This document shows positions 48,267 to 55,991 of a stretch of DNA of 64,000 bases, in pieces; position 1 is the stretch's first letter, and each line of letters begins with the position of its first letter. Source of the stretch: Flavobacteriaceae bacterium EG-1 (GTDB taxonomy: Bacteria; Bacteroidota; Bacteroidia; Flavobacteriales; Flavobacteriaceae); assembly GCF_009649685.1 (NCBI RefSeq), contig NZ_WJPK01000006.1, forward strand, positions 62,001-126,000. The letters are read 5' to 3'. The translations under genes were made by a program, and so were the position numbers. The notes beneath the pieces were generated by a model. That model searched no databases. It was not told where the DNA came from and worked only from the letters and a program-made list of their open reading frames with translations.

Positions 48267-48284
48267 AAAACACAAAATATTATA

Positions 48285-51119
48285 ATGTCAGAACAAAAAA
48301 GACTTTTCCTACTCGATGCATACGCACTTATTTTTCGTGGTTATTATGCATTTATAAAGAATCCACGTATAAATTCTAAAGGCATGGACACCTCTGCCAT
48401 TTTAGGTTTCACCAACTCTTTACTTGATGTAATTAAAAGAGAACGTCCAGATCATTTAGCTGTATGTTTTGACAAAGGAGGAAGTGTTTCAAGGGTAGAA
48501 ATGTTTGAAGCCTATAAAGCCAATAGAGATGAAACTCCTGACGGCATAAAAATAGCTATTCCCTATATCGAGAATATTTTAAAAGCAATGAATATACCTG
48601 TCATTTTTAAGGAAGGTTATGAAGCCGACGATATTATTGGCACGCTTGCTAAAAAAGCAGAAAAAGAAGGGTACAAAACATATATGGTTACTCCGGATAA
48701 AGATTTTGCCCAATTGGTAAGCGAGAATATTTTTATGTATCGTCCAATGTTTGGAGGTGGATATGAAACTTGGGGAATACCTGAGGTTCAGAAAAAATTT
48801 GAAGTTGAACGCCCAGAACAAGTAATTGACTATTTGGGCATGATGGGAGATTCTGTAGATAATATACCAGGGCTACCAGGAGTAGGCGAAAAAACAGCTA
48901 AGAAGTTTATAGCTGCATATGGAAGTATGGAAGGACTTTTAGCCAACACACATGAACTAAAAGGAAAAATGAAAGAGAAAGTAGAGGCAAATGCCGAACT
49001 TGGAATGCTTTCTAAAGAATTGGCTAAAATATTATTGGATGTTCCAGTAGAGTTTGATGAAAAAGATTTTGAAATGTGCGACCCAGACGTAACGGCTGTC
49101 ACAGAAATTTTTCAAGAACTTGAGTTTAGAAGATTGCTAGATAATTTCATTAAAACCTTTTCATCGAATCCAGAAATAATAACTCAAACTTCCAATCAAA
49201 AGAAACCAAAAGAAGAAACAACTAAAACCAGCGCTGCTGGTGCAGGTCAATTTTCTCTTTTTGGAGGCAGCCAAGATAGCACCGCTCCTATAACAGAAAA
49301 CAGTCGTAAAACTATTTCAAATACTTCACATGTATACCAAAGTATTGCACCTGGAATGGCTATGAAATTATTTGTGCAAAATTTAGTTAAACAAGCATCG
49401 GTGTGTTTTGACACCGAAACTACAGGACTAAATCCTATTACTGCTGAGTTAGTTGGCATAGCTTTTTCATGGGAAGCGGGCAAAGGGTATTACGTTCCTT
49501 TTCCAGAAGAAAAAGAAGAAGCACAAGCTTTAATAGAATTATTACGACCATTTTTCGAGTCTGAAGAAATAGAAAAAATAGGTCAAAACTTAAAATACGA
49601 TATTAAAGTTCTACAAAAGTACACCATAGCAGTTAAAGGTAAACTTTTTGATACGATGTTAGCCCACTACCTTATTAATGCTGACATGCGCCACAATATG
49701 GACGTATTAGCAGAAACTTACCTCAATTACACACCCATATCAATTACCACACTAATTGGTAAAAAAGGTAAAAATCAATTGTCAATGCGTGATGTTCCGT
49801 TAGAAAAAATAACTGAGTATGCCGTTGAAGATGCAGACATCACTTATCAATTAGCTCAACATTTTAAACCAGAATTGGCAGAGGCTAACAATGAGAAATT
49901 ATTTAATGACATAGAAATTCCGTTATTACGCGTTCTTTCTGACATGGAACTTGAGGGCATAAACCTCGATATTTTGTTTTTAAATTCTCTTGCCAAAGAC
50001 TTAGATAGAGACATTAAAAATCTGGAAGCTAATATCTACGAGGCTGCTGATGAAGAATTTAATATTGCTAGCCCAAAACAGTTGGGTGAAATTTTATTCA
50101 ACAAGCTTAAGTTAGTAGACAAACCAAAAAAAACTAAAACGGGTCAATTCTCAACATCTGAAGACGTACTTTCATATTTAGCAAAAGACCACGAAATTAT
50201 TCAGAATGTTTTGGAGTATAGGGGTCTAGCAAAATTAAAAAGCACTTATGTTGACGCTTTACCATTGCAGGTGGAACCCGACACTGGTCGTGTACATACC
50301 AACTATATGCAAACCGTGGCTGCAACTGGCAGATTAGCTAGCAACGACCCAAACTTACAAAATATACCTATTAGAACCGAAAGAGGTAGACAAGTGCGCA
50401 AAGCTTTTATACCAAGAGATGAAAATCATATTTTACTAGCAGCAGATTATTCGCAAATAGAACTTAGAATCATAGCAGCCTTAAGCGATGAAAACACTAT
50501 GATTGATGCGTTTAAAAATGGTGAAGATATTCACGCTTCTACCGCAGCAAAAGTTTTTAATGTACCGCTTTCTGAAGTTACAAGAGAACAAAGGAGTAAT
50601 GCTAAAACTGTTAATTTTGGTATTATCTATGGTGTATCTGCTTTTGGATTGAGTAATCAAACCGATTTATCTCGTTCAGAAGCTAAGGAGTTAATTGATA
50701 CGTACTATCAAACCTATCCGAAGCTTCGAAATTACATGAGTGAATTAGTTGATTTTGCCCGTGAAAATGGATATGTACAAACTGTGCTTGGAAGGAGACG
50801 ATATTTAAAAGATATAAACTCTAGAAATGCTGTTGTACGTGGTGCGGCAGAACGAAACGCCGTTAATGCTCCTATTCAAGGTAGTGCCGCTGATATAATA
50901 AAAATAGCAATGATAAATATTCACAGAAAGCTATCTGAAAATAATTACAAAACTAAAATGCTTTTACAAGTACATGATGAATTAGTCTTTGATGTACCAA
51001 AAACAGAGCTAACAATAATGAAAGAGCTAATTAAACAAGAAATGGAAAACGCTTTTACCTTAGCGGTTCCATTAGATGTTGAGTTAGGTGAAGGCCAGGA
51101 TTGGTTAGCAGCACACTAA
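48285..51119 (+). CDS. polA: DNA polymerase I
   Basis: 944 residues with all three activities. The 5' nuclease is about 1-290 (EGYEADDIIGTLAKKAE near 105; GDSVDNIPGLPGVGEKTA near 188). The 3'-5' exonuclease is about 340-520 with an intact CFDTETTGLNP, so proofreading should work. The polymerase is about 540-944, with DPNLQNIPIRTERGRQVRKA, DYSQIELRI and QVHDELVFD. It fills gaps in repair and Okazaki fragment processing. A variable linker (about 300-340) separates the nuclease domains. Confidence 0.97.
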   Translation: MSEQKRLFLLDAYALIFRGYYAFIKNPRINSKGMDTSAILGFTNSLLDVIKRERPDHLAVCFDKGGSVSRVEMFEAYKANRDETPDGIKIAIPYIENILKAMNIPVIFKEGYEADDIIGTLAKKAEKEGYKTYMVTPDKDFAQLVSENIFMYRPMFGGGYETWGIPEVQKKFEVERPEQVIDYLGMMGDSVDNIPGLPGVGEKTAKKFIAAYGSMEGLLANTHELKGKMKEKVEANAELGMLSKELAKILLDVPVEFDEKDFEMCDPDVTAVTEIFQELEFRRLLDNFIKTFSSNPEIITQTSNQKKPKEETTKTSAAGAGQFSLFGGSQDSTAPITENSRKTISNTSHVYQSIAPGMAMKLFVQNLVKQASVCFDTETTGLNPITAELVGIAFSWEAGKGYYVPFPEEKEEAQALIELLRPFFESEEIEKIGQNLKYDIKVLQKYTIAVKGKLFDTMLAHYLINADMRHNMDVLAETYLNYTPISITTLIGKKGKNQLSMRDVPLEKITEYAVEDADITYQLAQHFKPELAEANNEKLFNDIEIPLLRVLSDMELEGINLDILFLNSLAKDLDRDIKNLEANIYEAADEEFNIASPKQLGEILFNKLKLVDKPKKTKTGQFSTSEDVLSYLAKDHEIIQNVLEYRGLAKLKSTYVDALPLQVEPDTGRVHTNYMQTVAATGRLASNDPNLQNIPIRTERGRQVRKAFIPRDENHILLAADYSQIELRIIAALSDENTMIDAFKNGEDIHASTAAKVFNVPLSEVTREQRSNAKTVNFGIIYGVSAFGLSNQTDLSRSEAKELIDTYYQTYPKLRNYMSELVDFARENGYVQTVLGRRRYLKDINSRNAVVRGAAERNAVNAPIQGSAADIIKIAMINIHRKLSENNYKTKMLLQVHDELVFDVPKTELTIMKELIKQEMENAFTLAVPLDVELGEGQDWLAAH

Positions 51120-51246
51120 TTATACTATTGTAAATGAACAACATATAGTTAAAACTAAGCTAAAATTTTATTCGCCTATACGATTCAACTATTAACCTAC
51201 GTTCAAATAAGGCACTATACCCAAATAAGGGTTTTAGTTGGTTAAT

Positions 51247-51576
51247 ATGAAAAAAATACTATTCTTATTATTGTTTGTTTGTACATTATCTTTTACGATG
51301 AATGCACAAAGTGATTCCGATTCTTATAATCAAACACTAAAAATTAAAGTATTTCCCAACCCTGCAACTAACGTAGTTAATATACTAGGCTTAAAAAACA
51401 GCATAAAAGCTAACATAAGTATCTCAGATGCATATGGCAACAAAGTACTTGAACACCAATGGGGAATAAAAAATAATGCTTTAAACATTCCAATTAGCTC
51501 ATTAAACCCTGGTATTTATATTGCTACAATTCGTTCACAAGAACAGCAAATTCAAACGAAGTTTTATAAAAAATAA
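51247..51576 (+). CDS. Small secreted protein consisting of a T9SS type A sorting domain
   Basis: 109 residues from the ATG at 51247; an in-frame TTG three codons earlier is unlikely. A signal peptide (MKKILFLLLF..., cleavage near TMNAQ, about residue 21) is followed at once by a type A sorting domain (KVFPNPATNVVNI near 34-46, then NISISDAYGNKVL and PGIYIATI). There is no passenger domain. Such domains direct proteins through the type IX secretion system to the surface. It may be a minimal surface adhesin, a remnant, or a regulator of the machinery. It stands alone. Confidence 0.85.
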   Translation: MKKILFLLLFVCTLSFTMNAQSDSDSYNQTLKIKVFPNPATNVVNILGLKNSIKANISISDAYGNKVLEHQWGIKNNALNIPISSLNPGIYIATIRSQEQQIQTKFYKK

Positions 51577-51624
51577 AACTCTCCATTTCTGAAGAGCCCT
51601 ATAATATTATTCAACTTTTATTCT

Positions 51625-52128
51625 TTATCTTTTTTCAAATATCAACTCGCCTTCTGAATCGAAATTAGAATATCCTAAATCGGTTGCTAAAATCGTCATT
51701 AAACTTCCATTAATAATAGGAGTAATGCTTACTTTTTGATTTTCAGCATCAACATATGTTAAGGTTTCACCATCATATGTATAAACACTTGTTTCCGTAT
51801 CCATTTCCGATGGACAAGGAATATCTAAACCAGAACCAGTTGAATTAACCCCTATATTTAAATAGTTGGCAGCATTATTAGCCTCTAAAGTCATATCCGA
51901 ATTAAAGGTAAATGATACAATCGTACAATTTTTGTTTGTAAGATGACTTAAAATAGCACTTCCAAACTTCGCATCATCACTTGCCTGATCATCAACTTTT
52001 AGTTCAATAGCATCCCAAGTGCCATAAATTTTACTTTGTCCAGTTTCATCATTCACATCCTCCTTGTCATCAGAACATGAAAAACCAAAAACAGTTATAG
52101 TTAATAATAAAATAAATTTTAATCGCAT
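51625..52128 (-). CDS. Lipocalin-like lipoprotein
   Basis: A 167-residue lipoprotein (signal MRLKFILLLTITVFGFSC, Cys18, then an acidic SDDKED stretch of the kind that directs Bacteroidetes lipoproteins to the surface). The rest resembles a lipocalin-like beta-barrel: IYGTWDAIELKVD near 34-46, FTFNSDMTLEANN near 74-86, TYVDAENQKVSIT near 129-141. The ligand is unknown. It is convergent with the T9SS protein gene, 48 bp away. Confidence 0.75.
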   Translation of the reverse strand: MRLKFILLLTITVFGFSCSDDKEDVNDETGQSKIYGTWDAIELKVDDQASDDAKFGSAILSHLTNKNCTIVSFTFNSDMTLEANNAANYLNIGVNSTGSGLDIPCPSEMDTETSVYTYDGETLTYVDAENQKVSITPIINGSLMTILATDLGYSNFDSEGELIFEKR

Positions 52129-52165
52129 AATTAAAGTGTATAGTAGTTTGTTTAGGTTATAAACG

Positions 52166-52173
52166 CAAATTTA
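52166..52173 (-). promoter_or_regulatory. Candidate -7 element for the lipocalin-like gene
   Basis: The minus strand reads TAAATTTG, an exact TAnnTTTG match, 38 bp before the start codon. A TTG at 52192-52190 is 16 bp upstream, closer than ideal. Confidence 0.4.
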
Positions 52174-52496
52174 TAACCAATATTTTAATCAACATAAAAC
52201 CAAATCAAACACACAACATTTTGATTTTTAAATAGATACAATAATATTTTACGAAATAAATATTTATACATTTAAAATAGTGCTTCTAATATCAACCTAT
52301 TAACAACACATTTTGAATACAATTAGTAGCAATAATCAAACTCATAAGCTTCCAGAAATTACTTATTATATCACCACAAAAGCATTTTAATTCCTTTTGA
52401 TATTCTTAAAACAATATATTTTTTAAGAGCTATCTATCAATTTGTCTTATATTTGGCAGCCTTTTTAACAAAAAAATAGCAAAAAACAAGGATCAA

Positions 52497-52556
52497 ATGA
52501 CTTCTGAAAATAATTCATTAAATAATTCGGAAACAACCATTTGTTATTCAACTTAA
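52497..52556 (+). CDS. Possible 19-residue small ORF upstream of rplM
   Basis: ATG to TAA encodes MTSENNSLNNSETTICYST. AAGGATCAA just before the ATG resembles a ribosome binding site, and a TATATTTG box (52448-52455) lies about 42 bp upstream. It ends beside the rplM -7 element and overlaps its -33 box. No family is recognised and chance is a real possibility. Confidence 0.2.
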   Translation: MTSENNSLNNSETTICYST

Positions 52557-52570
52557 TAGTTGTACATTTG
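52540..52570 (+). promoter_or_regulatory. Promoter of rplM-rpsI
   Basis: TTTG (52540-52543), a 19-bp spacer and TACATTTG (52563-52570) match the Bacteroidetes consensus in both elements and spacing. Transcription would start near 52576, giving a leader of about 40 nt before the rplM GTG. Confidence 0.8.
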
Positions 52571-52573
52571 CAG

Positions 52574-52586
52574 CCCGTTTAACGGG
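52574..52586 (+). promoter_or_regulatory. Short hairpin in the rplM leader
   Basis: CCCGTT and AACGGG form a compact GC-rich stem with a one-base centre (or 5 bp with a 3-nt loop) at or just after the predicted transcription start. It could be part of an L13 or S9 autoregulatory leader, or could stabilise the 5' end. Confidence 0.35.
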
Positions 52587-52617
52587 ATTGAAGTGTTTAA
52601 TACAAAAAATATAAGTA

Positions 52618-53073
52618 GTGGATACATTGAGCTACAAGACGATTTCGGCCAATAGAAAAACAGTTGATAAGCAATGGTTGCTTGTTGATGCCGAAGGAGA
52701 AACTTTAGGACGTTTAGCGTCTAAAGTTGCAAAATTACTAAGAGGAAAGCATAAACCAAGCTTTACACCACATGTAGATTGTGGTGATAATGTGGTTATT
52801 ATCAATGCCGAAAAAATTACCTTAACAGGTAATAAATGGGATACAAAAACCTACTCAAGATATACTGGTTATCCAGGTGGACAACGTACTTCTTCAGTTA
52901 AGGAATTGTTAGCCAAAAATCCAGAACGTATTGTAGAAAAAGCAGTAAAAGGCATGTTACCTAAAAACAGATTAGGTGCTGATCTTTTTAGAAACTTAAA
53001 AGTTTATGCTGGTACAGAACACGGTCAAGAAGCACAAAAGCCAAAAGCTTTTAACCTAAAAGATTTTAAATAG
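52618..53073 (+). CDS. rplM: 50S ribosomal protein L13
   Basis: 151 residues. The start is GTG at 52618, giving [13 protein letters not shown], the usual N-terminus in Flavobacteriaceae; a later ATG would cut the conserved start. Family motifs include [20 protein letters not shown] near 24-43 and [10 protein letters not shown] near 82-91, and GMLPKNRLG near 115. It is an early assembly protein of the large subunit. rpsI follows with no gap. Confidence 0.97.
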   Translation: MDTLSYKTISANRKTVDKQWLLVDAEGETLGRLASKVAKLLRGKHKPSFTPHVDCGDNVVIINAEKITLTGNKWDTKTYSRYTGYPGGQRTSSVKELLAKNPERIVEKAVKGMLPKNRLGADLFRNLKVYAGTEHGQEAQKPKAFNLKDFK

Positions 53074-53460
53074 ATGGAGACGATTCATAAAATTGGAAGA
53101 AGAAAAAAAGCCGTTGCCCGTGTATACGTTTCTAGCGGAAAAGGCGCAATTACTGTAAATAACAGAGATTTAAACGACTATTTTAGCACTGCTACATTGC
53201 AATATAAAGTAAAACAACCTTTTGCTTTAACAGAGAATGTAGACAGCTACGATGTTAAAGTTAATGTTTATGGTGGTGGAATCACTGGCCAAGCAGAGGC
53301 TGTAAGATTAGCTATATCTAGAGCTTTGTGTGCTATTGATGAAGAAAACCGAGGAATTTTAAAACCTGAAGGCTTATTAACTAGAGACCCTAGAATGGTT
53401 GAACGTAAGAAATTCGGTCAGAAGAAAGCTAGAAAGAAATTCCAATTCTCTAAGCGTTAA
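53074..53460 (+). CDS. rpsI: 30S ribosomal protein S9
   Basis: 128 residues, from [18 protein letters not shown] to the basic tail ending [27 protein letters not shown] near 68-86 is the core motif, and the C-terminal Lys/Arg tail reaches the P-site tRNA. Its start codon directly follows the rplM stop, the usual translationally coupled pair. Confidence 0.97.
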   Translation: METIHKIGRRKKAVARVYVSSGKGAITVNNRDLNDYFSTATLQYKVKQPFALTENVDSYDVKVNVYGGGITGQAEAVRLAISRALCAIDEENRGILKPEGLLTRDPRMVERKKFGQKKARKKFQFSKR

Positions 53461-53471
53461 TATAATTATCA

Positions 53472-53510
53472 TACTAAAACCTTGCTCACACAAGGTTTTA
53501 GTACTTTTTA
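53472..53510 (+). terminator. Intrinsic terminator after rplM-rpsI
   Basis: TACTAAAACCTTG (53472-53484) pairs perfectly with CAAGGTTTTAGTA (53491-53503), a 13-bp stem with a 6-nt loop followed by CTTTTTAT. It lies 12 bp after the rpsI stop. Confidence 0.9.
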
Positions 53511-53533
53511 TACAATTACATTATTAATAACAC

Positions 53534-53599
53534 CTTCTCAAAGCGAGAAGTACTATCAAGATTAATCAAGTTCATTGAAAGTTTTCTGCACTGTGCAGA
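53534..53599 (+). promoter_or_regulatory. Two hairpins in the region upstream of rpsB
   Basis: CTTCTC/GAGAAG (53534-53550, 5-nt loop) and TCTGCA/TGCAGA (53585-53599, 3-nt loop) lie between the rpsI terminator and rpsB in 282 bp without a gene. No TAnnTTTG element is found here, so I cannot say whether both are transcribed. They are candidates for an S2 autoregulatory leader. Confidence 0.35.
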
Positions 53600-53742
53600 G
53601 ACAATTAAAAATCCTTTAGATCTTTCCAAAAAGTTTTAAAGGTAAATTAGTTTAGCATCTAAATACTGGAGGCTTTTTTCGCAACAGCGGATAATACCAC
53701 TTCAATATTGCTAATTCAAAAGAACGTAAACTAAATTTAAAA

Positions 53743-54816
53743 ATGGCTAAAAAAGTCGAAGTAAAAGATTTATTGGAAGCAGGTGTACACTTTGGTCACC
53801 TAACACGTAAGTGGAACCCGAATATGGCACCCTATATCTACATGGAGCGCAACGGGATTCACGTTATCAACCTTTATAAAACAACAGCAAAATTAGACGA
53901 AGCGAATGAGGCATTAGCAAAAATTGCAGCTTCTGGTCGTAAAATTTTATTTGTTGCAACGAAAAAGCAAGCCAAAGACATTGTTGCTGATAAAGTTGCA
54001 AATGTAAACATGCCTTATATTACTGAAAGATGGCCCGGTGGAATGCTAACCAACTTTGTTACTATTCGAAAAGCCGTTAAGAAAATGGCTATGATTGACC
54101 GAATGAAAAAAGACGGTACCTTCAATACATTATCTAAAAAAGAAAGGCTACAAGTAAATCGTTTACGCTCTAAATTAGAAAAAAACTTAGGTTCTATTTC
54201 TGACATGACTCGTTTACCGGGTGCATTATTCATTGTTGATACAATGCGTGAACACATTGCAGTTAAAGAAGCTCAAAAATTGAACATTCCAATTTTTGCT
54301 ATGGTTGACACAAACTGCGACCCTAAGGAAGTAGATTATATTATACCTGCTAATGATGATGCTTCAAAATCTATTGACATTATCATGACTTCAGTAACTA
54401 ACGCAGTTGCTGAAGGCTTAGCCGAACGCAAATCTGAAAAAGCAGCTGAATCTTCTGCTAAAGAAGAAAAGACACCAGCAAAAGAAGCGAAACCTTCTAA
54501 AAAGGAAGAAGCTCCAAAAGCTGTAGCAGAGAAAAAAGAAGAGCCAAAAAAGAAAGTTGAAAAATCAGACGATTTAACTAAAATAGAAGGTGTTGGTCCT
54601 AAAGCTGCTGAGGCTTTAGTAAATGCAGGCATCGACACTTACGCCAAAATGTCTGAGGCAGATGCTGATAACATGAAAGAAATCTTGACAGAAGCGAGCT
54701 CAAGAATGGCTCATTTAGATCCTACATCTTGGCCAAAACAAGCTAAAATGGCTGCCGATGGAAATTGGGATGAGCTAAAAGTTTGGCAAGATAATGTAAA
54801 AGGTGGAAAAGAGTAA
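53743..54816 (+). CDS. rpsB: 30S ribosomal protein S2 with C-terminal HhH extension
   Basis: 357 residues, against about 225-250 for typical S2. The S2 core is residues 1-230 (EAGVHFGHLTRKWNPNMAPY near 12-31; FVATKKQAKDI near 70-80; ERWPGGMLTN near 94-103). Then comes a Lys/Glu/Ala-rich linker (about 232-278) and a helix-hairpin-helix module (LTKIEGVGPKAAEALVNAGI, about 280-300) ending in WPKQAKMAADGNWDELKVWQ. Long S2 tails are known in Bacteroidetes; their role is unclear. tsf follows. Confidence 0.95.
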   Translation: MAKKVEVKDLLEAGVHFGHLTRKWNPNMAPYIYMERNGIHVINLYKTTAKLDEANEALAKIAASGRKILFVATKKQAKDIVADKVANVNMPYITERWPGGMLTNFVTIRKAVKKMAMIDRMKKDGTFNTLSKKERLQVNRLRSKLEKNLGSISDMTRLPGALFIVDTMREHIAVKEAQKLNIPIFAMVDTNCDPKEVDYIIPANDDASKSIDIIMTSVTNAVAEGLAERKSEKAAESSAKEEKTPAKEAKPSKKEEAPKAVAEKKEEPKKKVEKSDDLTKIEGVGPKAAEALVNAGIDTYAKMSEADADNMKEILTEASSRMAHLDPTSWPKQAKMAADGNWDELKVWQDNVKGGKE

Positions 54817-54873
54817 TTAACTAAATATAATATGAATTTCCGCATTTTCGGAAATGACAATAAATATAAAATT

Positions 54874-55842
54874 ATGGCAAAAATTACCGCCGCAGAAGTA
54901 AACAAATTAAGAAAGGCAACTGGAGCCGGAATGATGGATTGCAAAAACGCTTTGGTCGAGGCCGAAGGTGATTTTGACAAAGCGATTGAAGTATTACGTA
55001 AGAAAGGTCAAAAAGTTGCAGCAAAAAGAGCAGATCGAGATTCTTCAGAAGGTGCGGCTATTTCAAAATTAAATGCTGACAAAACTGTTGGTGTTGCTAT
55101 TGTACTAGGCTGCGAAACAGACTTTGTAGGGAAAAACGAAAATTTCGTTTCACTTGCCAACCAATTGGCAGAATTAGCACTTAACTACAATTCTAAAGAA
55201 GAGTTTTTAGCTGCTGATTTTGAAGGAATGACTGTTGCCGACAAATTAGTAGAACAAACTGGTGTTATTGGTGAAAAATTAGAAATTACTGCTTTTGAAA
55301 AATTAGAGGCACCATATGTTGGAACTTACGTACACATTAATAAAATTGCTGCACTTGTAGGCCTTTCTGCAAAAGTTGACACTGCTGAAGTTCTAGCTAA
55401 AGATATTTCTATGCAAGTCGCTTCTATGGGAGCAACAACATTGTCTTATAAAGATTTTGACCCTGCCTTTATTGCTGCAGAAACAGAAGCAAGAATTGCA
55501 GTTATTGAAAAAGACAATATAGAACTTGGTCGCTTAGGTAAAACACTTAAGAATGTACCACAGTACATTTCAATGGCGCAACTTACTGACGAAGTACTAG
55601 CACAAGCTGAAGCAGATGCAAAAGCACAGCTTAAAGCTGAAGGTAAGCCTGAACAAATATGGGATAAAATTCTTCCTGGTAAAATGGAAAGATTTATTTC
55701 TGATAACACTACTTTGGACCAAGAACAATGCTTATTGGATCAAAACTTTATTAAAGATGAGAAGATTAATGTTGCAACATACGTTGAATCTCATGGTGAT
55801 GTACACGTTACAGGTTTTAAACGCGCAACAGTAGGGGAATAA
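54874..55842 (+). CDS. tsf: Elongation factor Ts
   Basis: 322 residues from the ATG at 54874 (MAKITAAEVNKLRKATGAGM). The frame is open 14 codons further upstream, but that part lacks family sequence. The N-terminal UBA-like domain has TGAGMMDCKNALVEAEGDFD near 15-34, the core has CETDFVGKNENF near 78-89, and the protein ends in HVTGFKRATVGE. It exchanges GDP for GTP on EF-Tu. It forms the standard pair with rpsB, 57 bp away. Confidence 0.95.
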   Translation: MAKITAAEVNKLRKATGAGMMDCKNALVEAEGDFDKAIEVLRKKGQKVAAKRADRDSSEGAAISKLNADKTVGVAIVLGCETDFVGKNENFVSLANQLAELALNYNSKEEFLAADFEGMTVADKLVEQTGVIGEKLEITAFEKLEAPYVGTYVHINKIAALVGLSAKVDTAEVLAKDISMQVASMGATTLSYKDFDPAFIAAETEARIAVIEKDNIELGRLGKTLKNVPQYISMAQLTDEVLAQAEADAKAQLKAEGKPEQIWDKILPGKMERFISDNTTLDQEQCLLDQNFIKDEKINVATYVESHGDVHVTGFKRATVGE

Positions 55843-55878
55843 CGAATAACCTTAAAGGATAAAACCCAAAATAAAAAA

Positions 55879-55907
55879 ACTGCTAAGTATACTTAGCAGT
55901 TTTTTTA
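55879..55907. terminator. Bidirectional terminator between tsf and the M61 peptidase gene
   Basis: ACTGCTAAGTA followed directly by TACTTAGCAGT is a perfect 22-bp palindrome (55879-55900) flanked by an A run on the left and a T run on the right. It serves the convergent genes on both strands. Confidence 0.9.
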
Positions 55908-55991
55908 TGAATAGTTATTACCTCAAACATATTCGAAGTTTTAAGACAGAACACCACCTAATTTAGGTAATGCAGTACTATTTCTGTTTCC

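Larger units (their letters stand above)
52129..52617. other. 489-bp AT-rich intergenic region between the lipocalin and rplM genes
   Basis: This region holds a candidate -7 element for the lipocalin gene (52166-52173), a second plus-strand TATATTTG (52448-52455), a 19-codon reading frame (52497-52556), the rplM promoter (52540-52570) and a small leader hairpin (52574-52586). No other structure stands out. The part from about 52180 to 52440 shows nothing beyond low-complexity AT-rich sequence. Confidence 0.6.

Noticed and set aside
51577-51624. CTCT...AGAG inverted repeat between the T9SS and lipocalin genes
   Set aside because: The stem is only four pairs with a long loop and no T run beside it.
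54832-54873. Fourteen-codon extension of EF-Ts
   Set aside because: EF-Ts starts at MAKITAAEV; the upstream part is an open frame in the intergenic gap.
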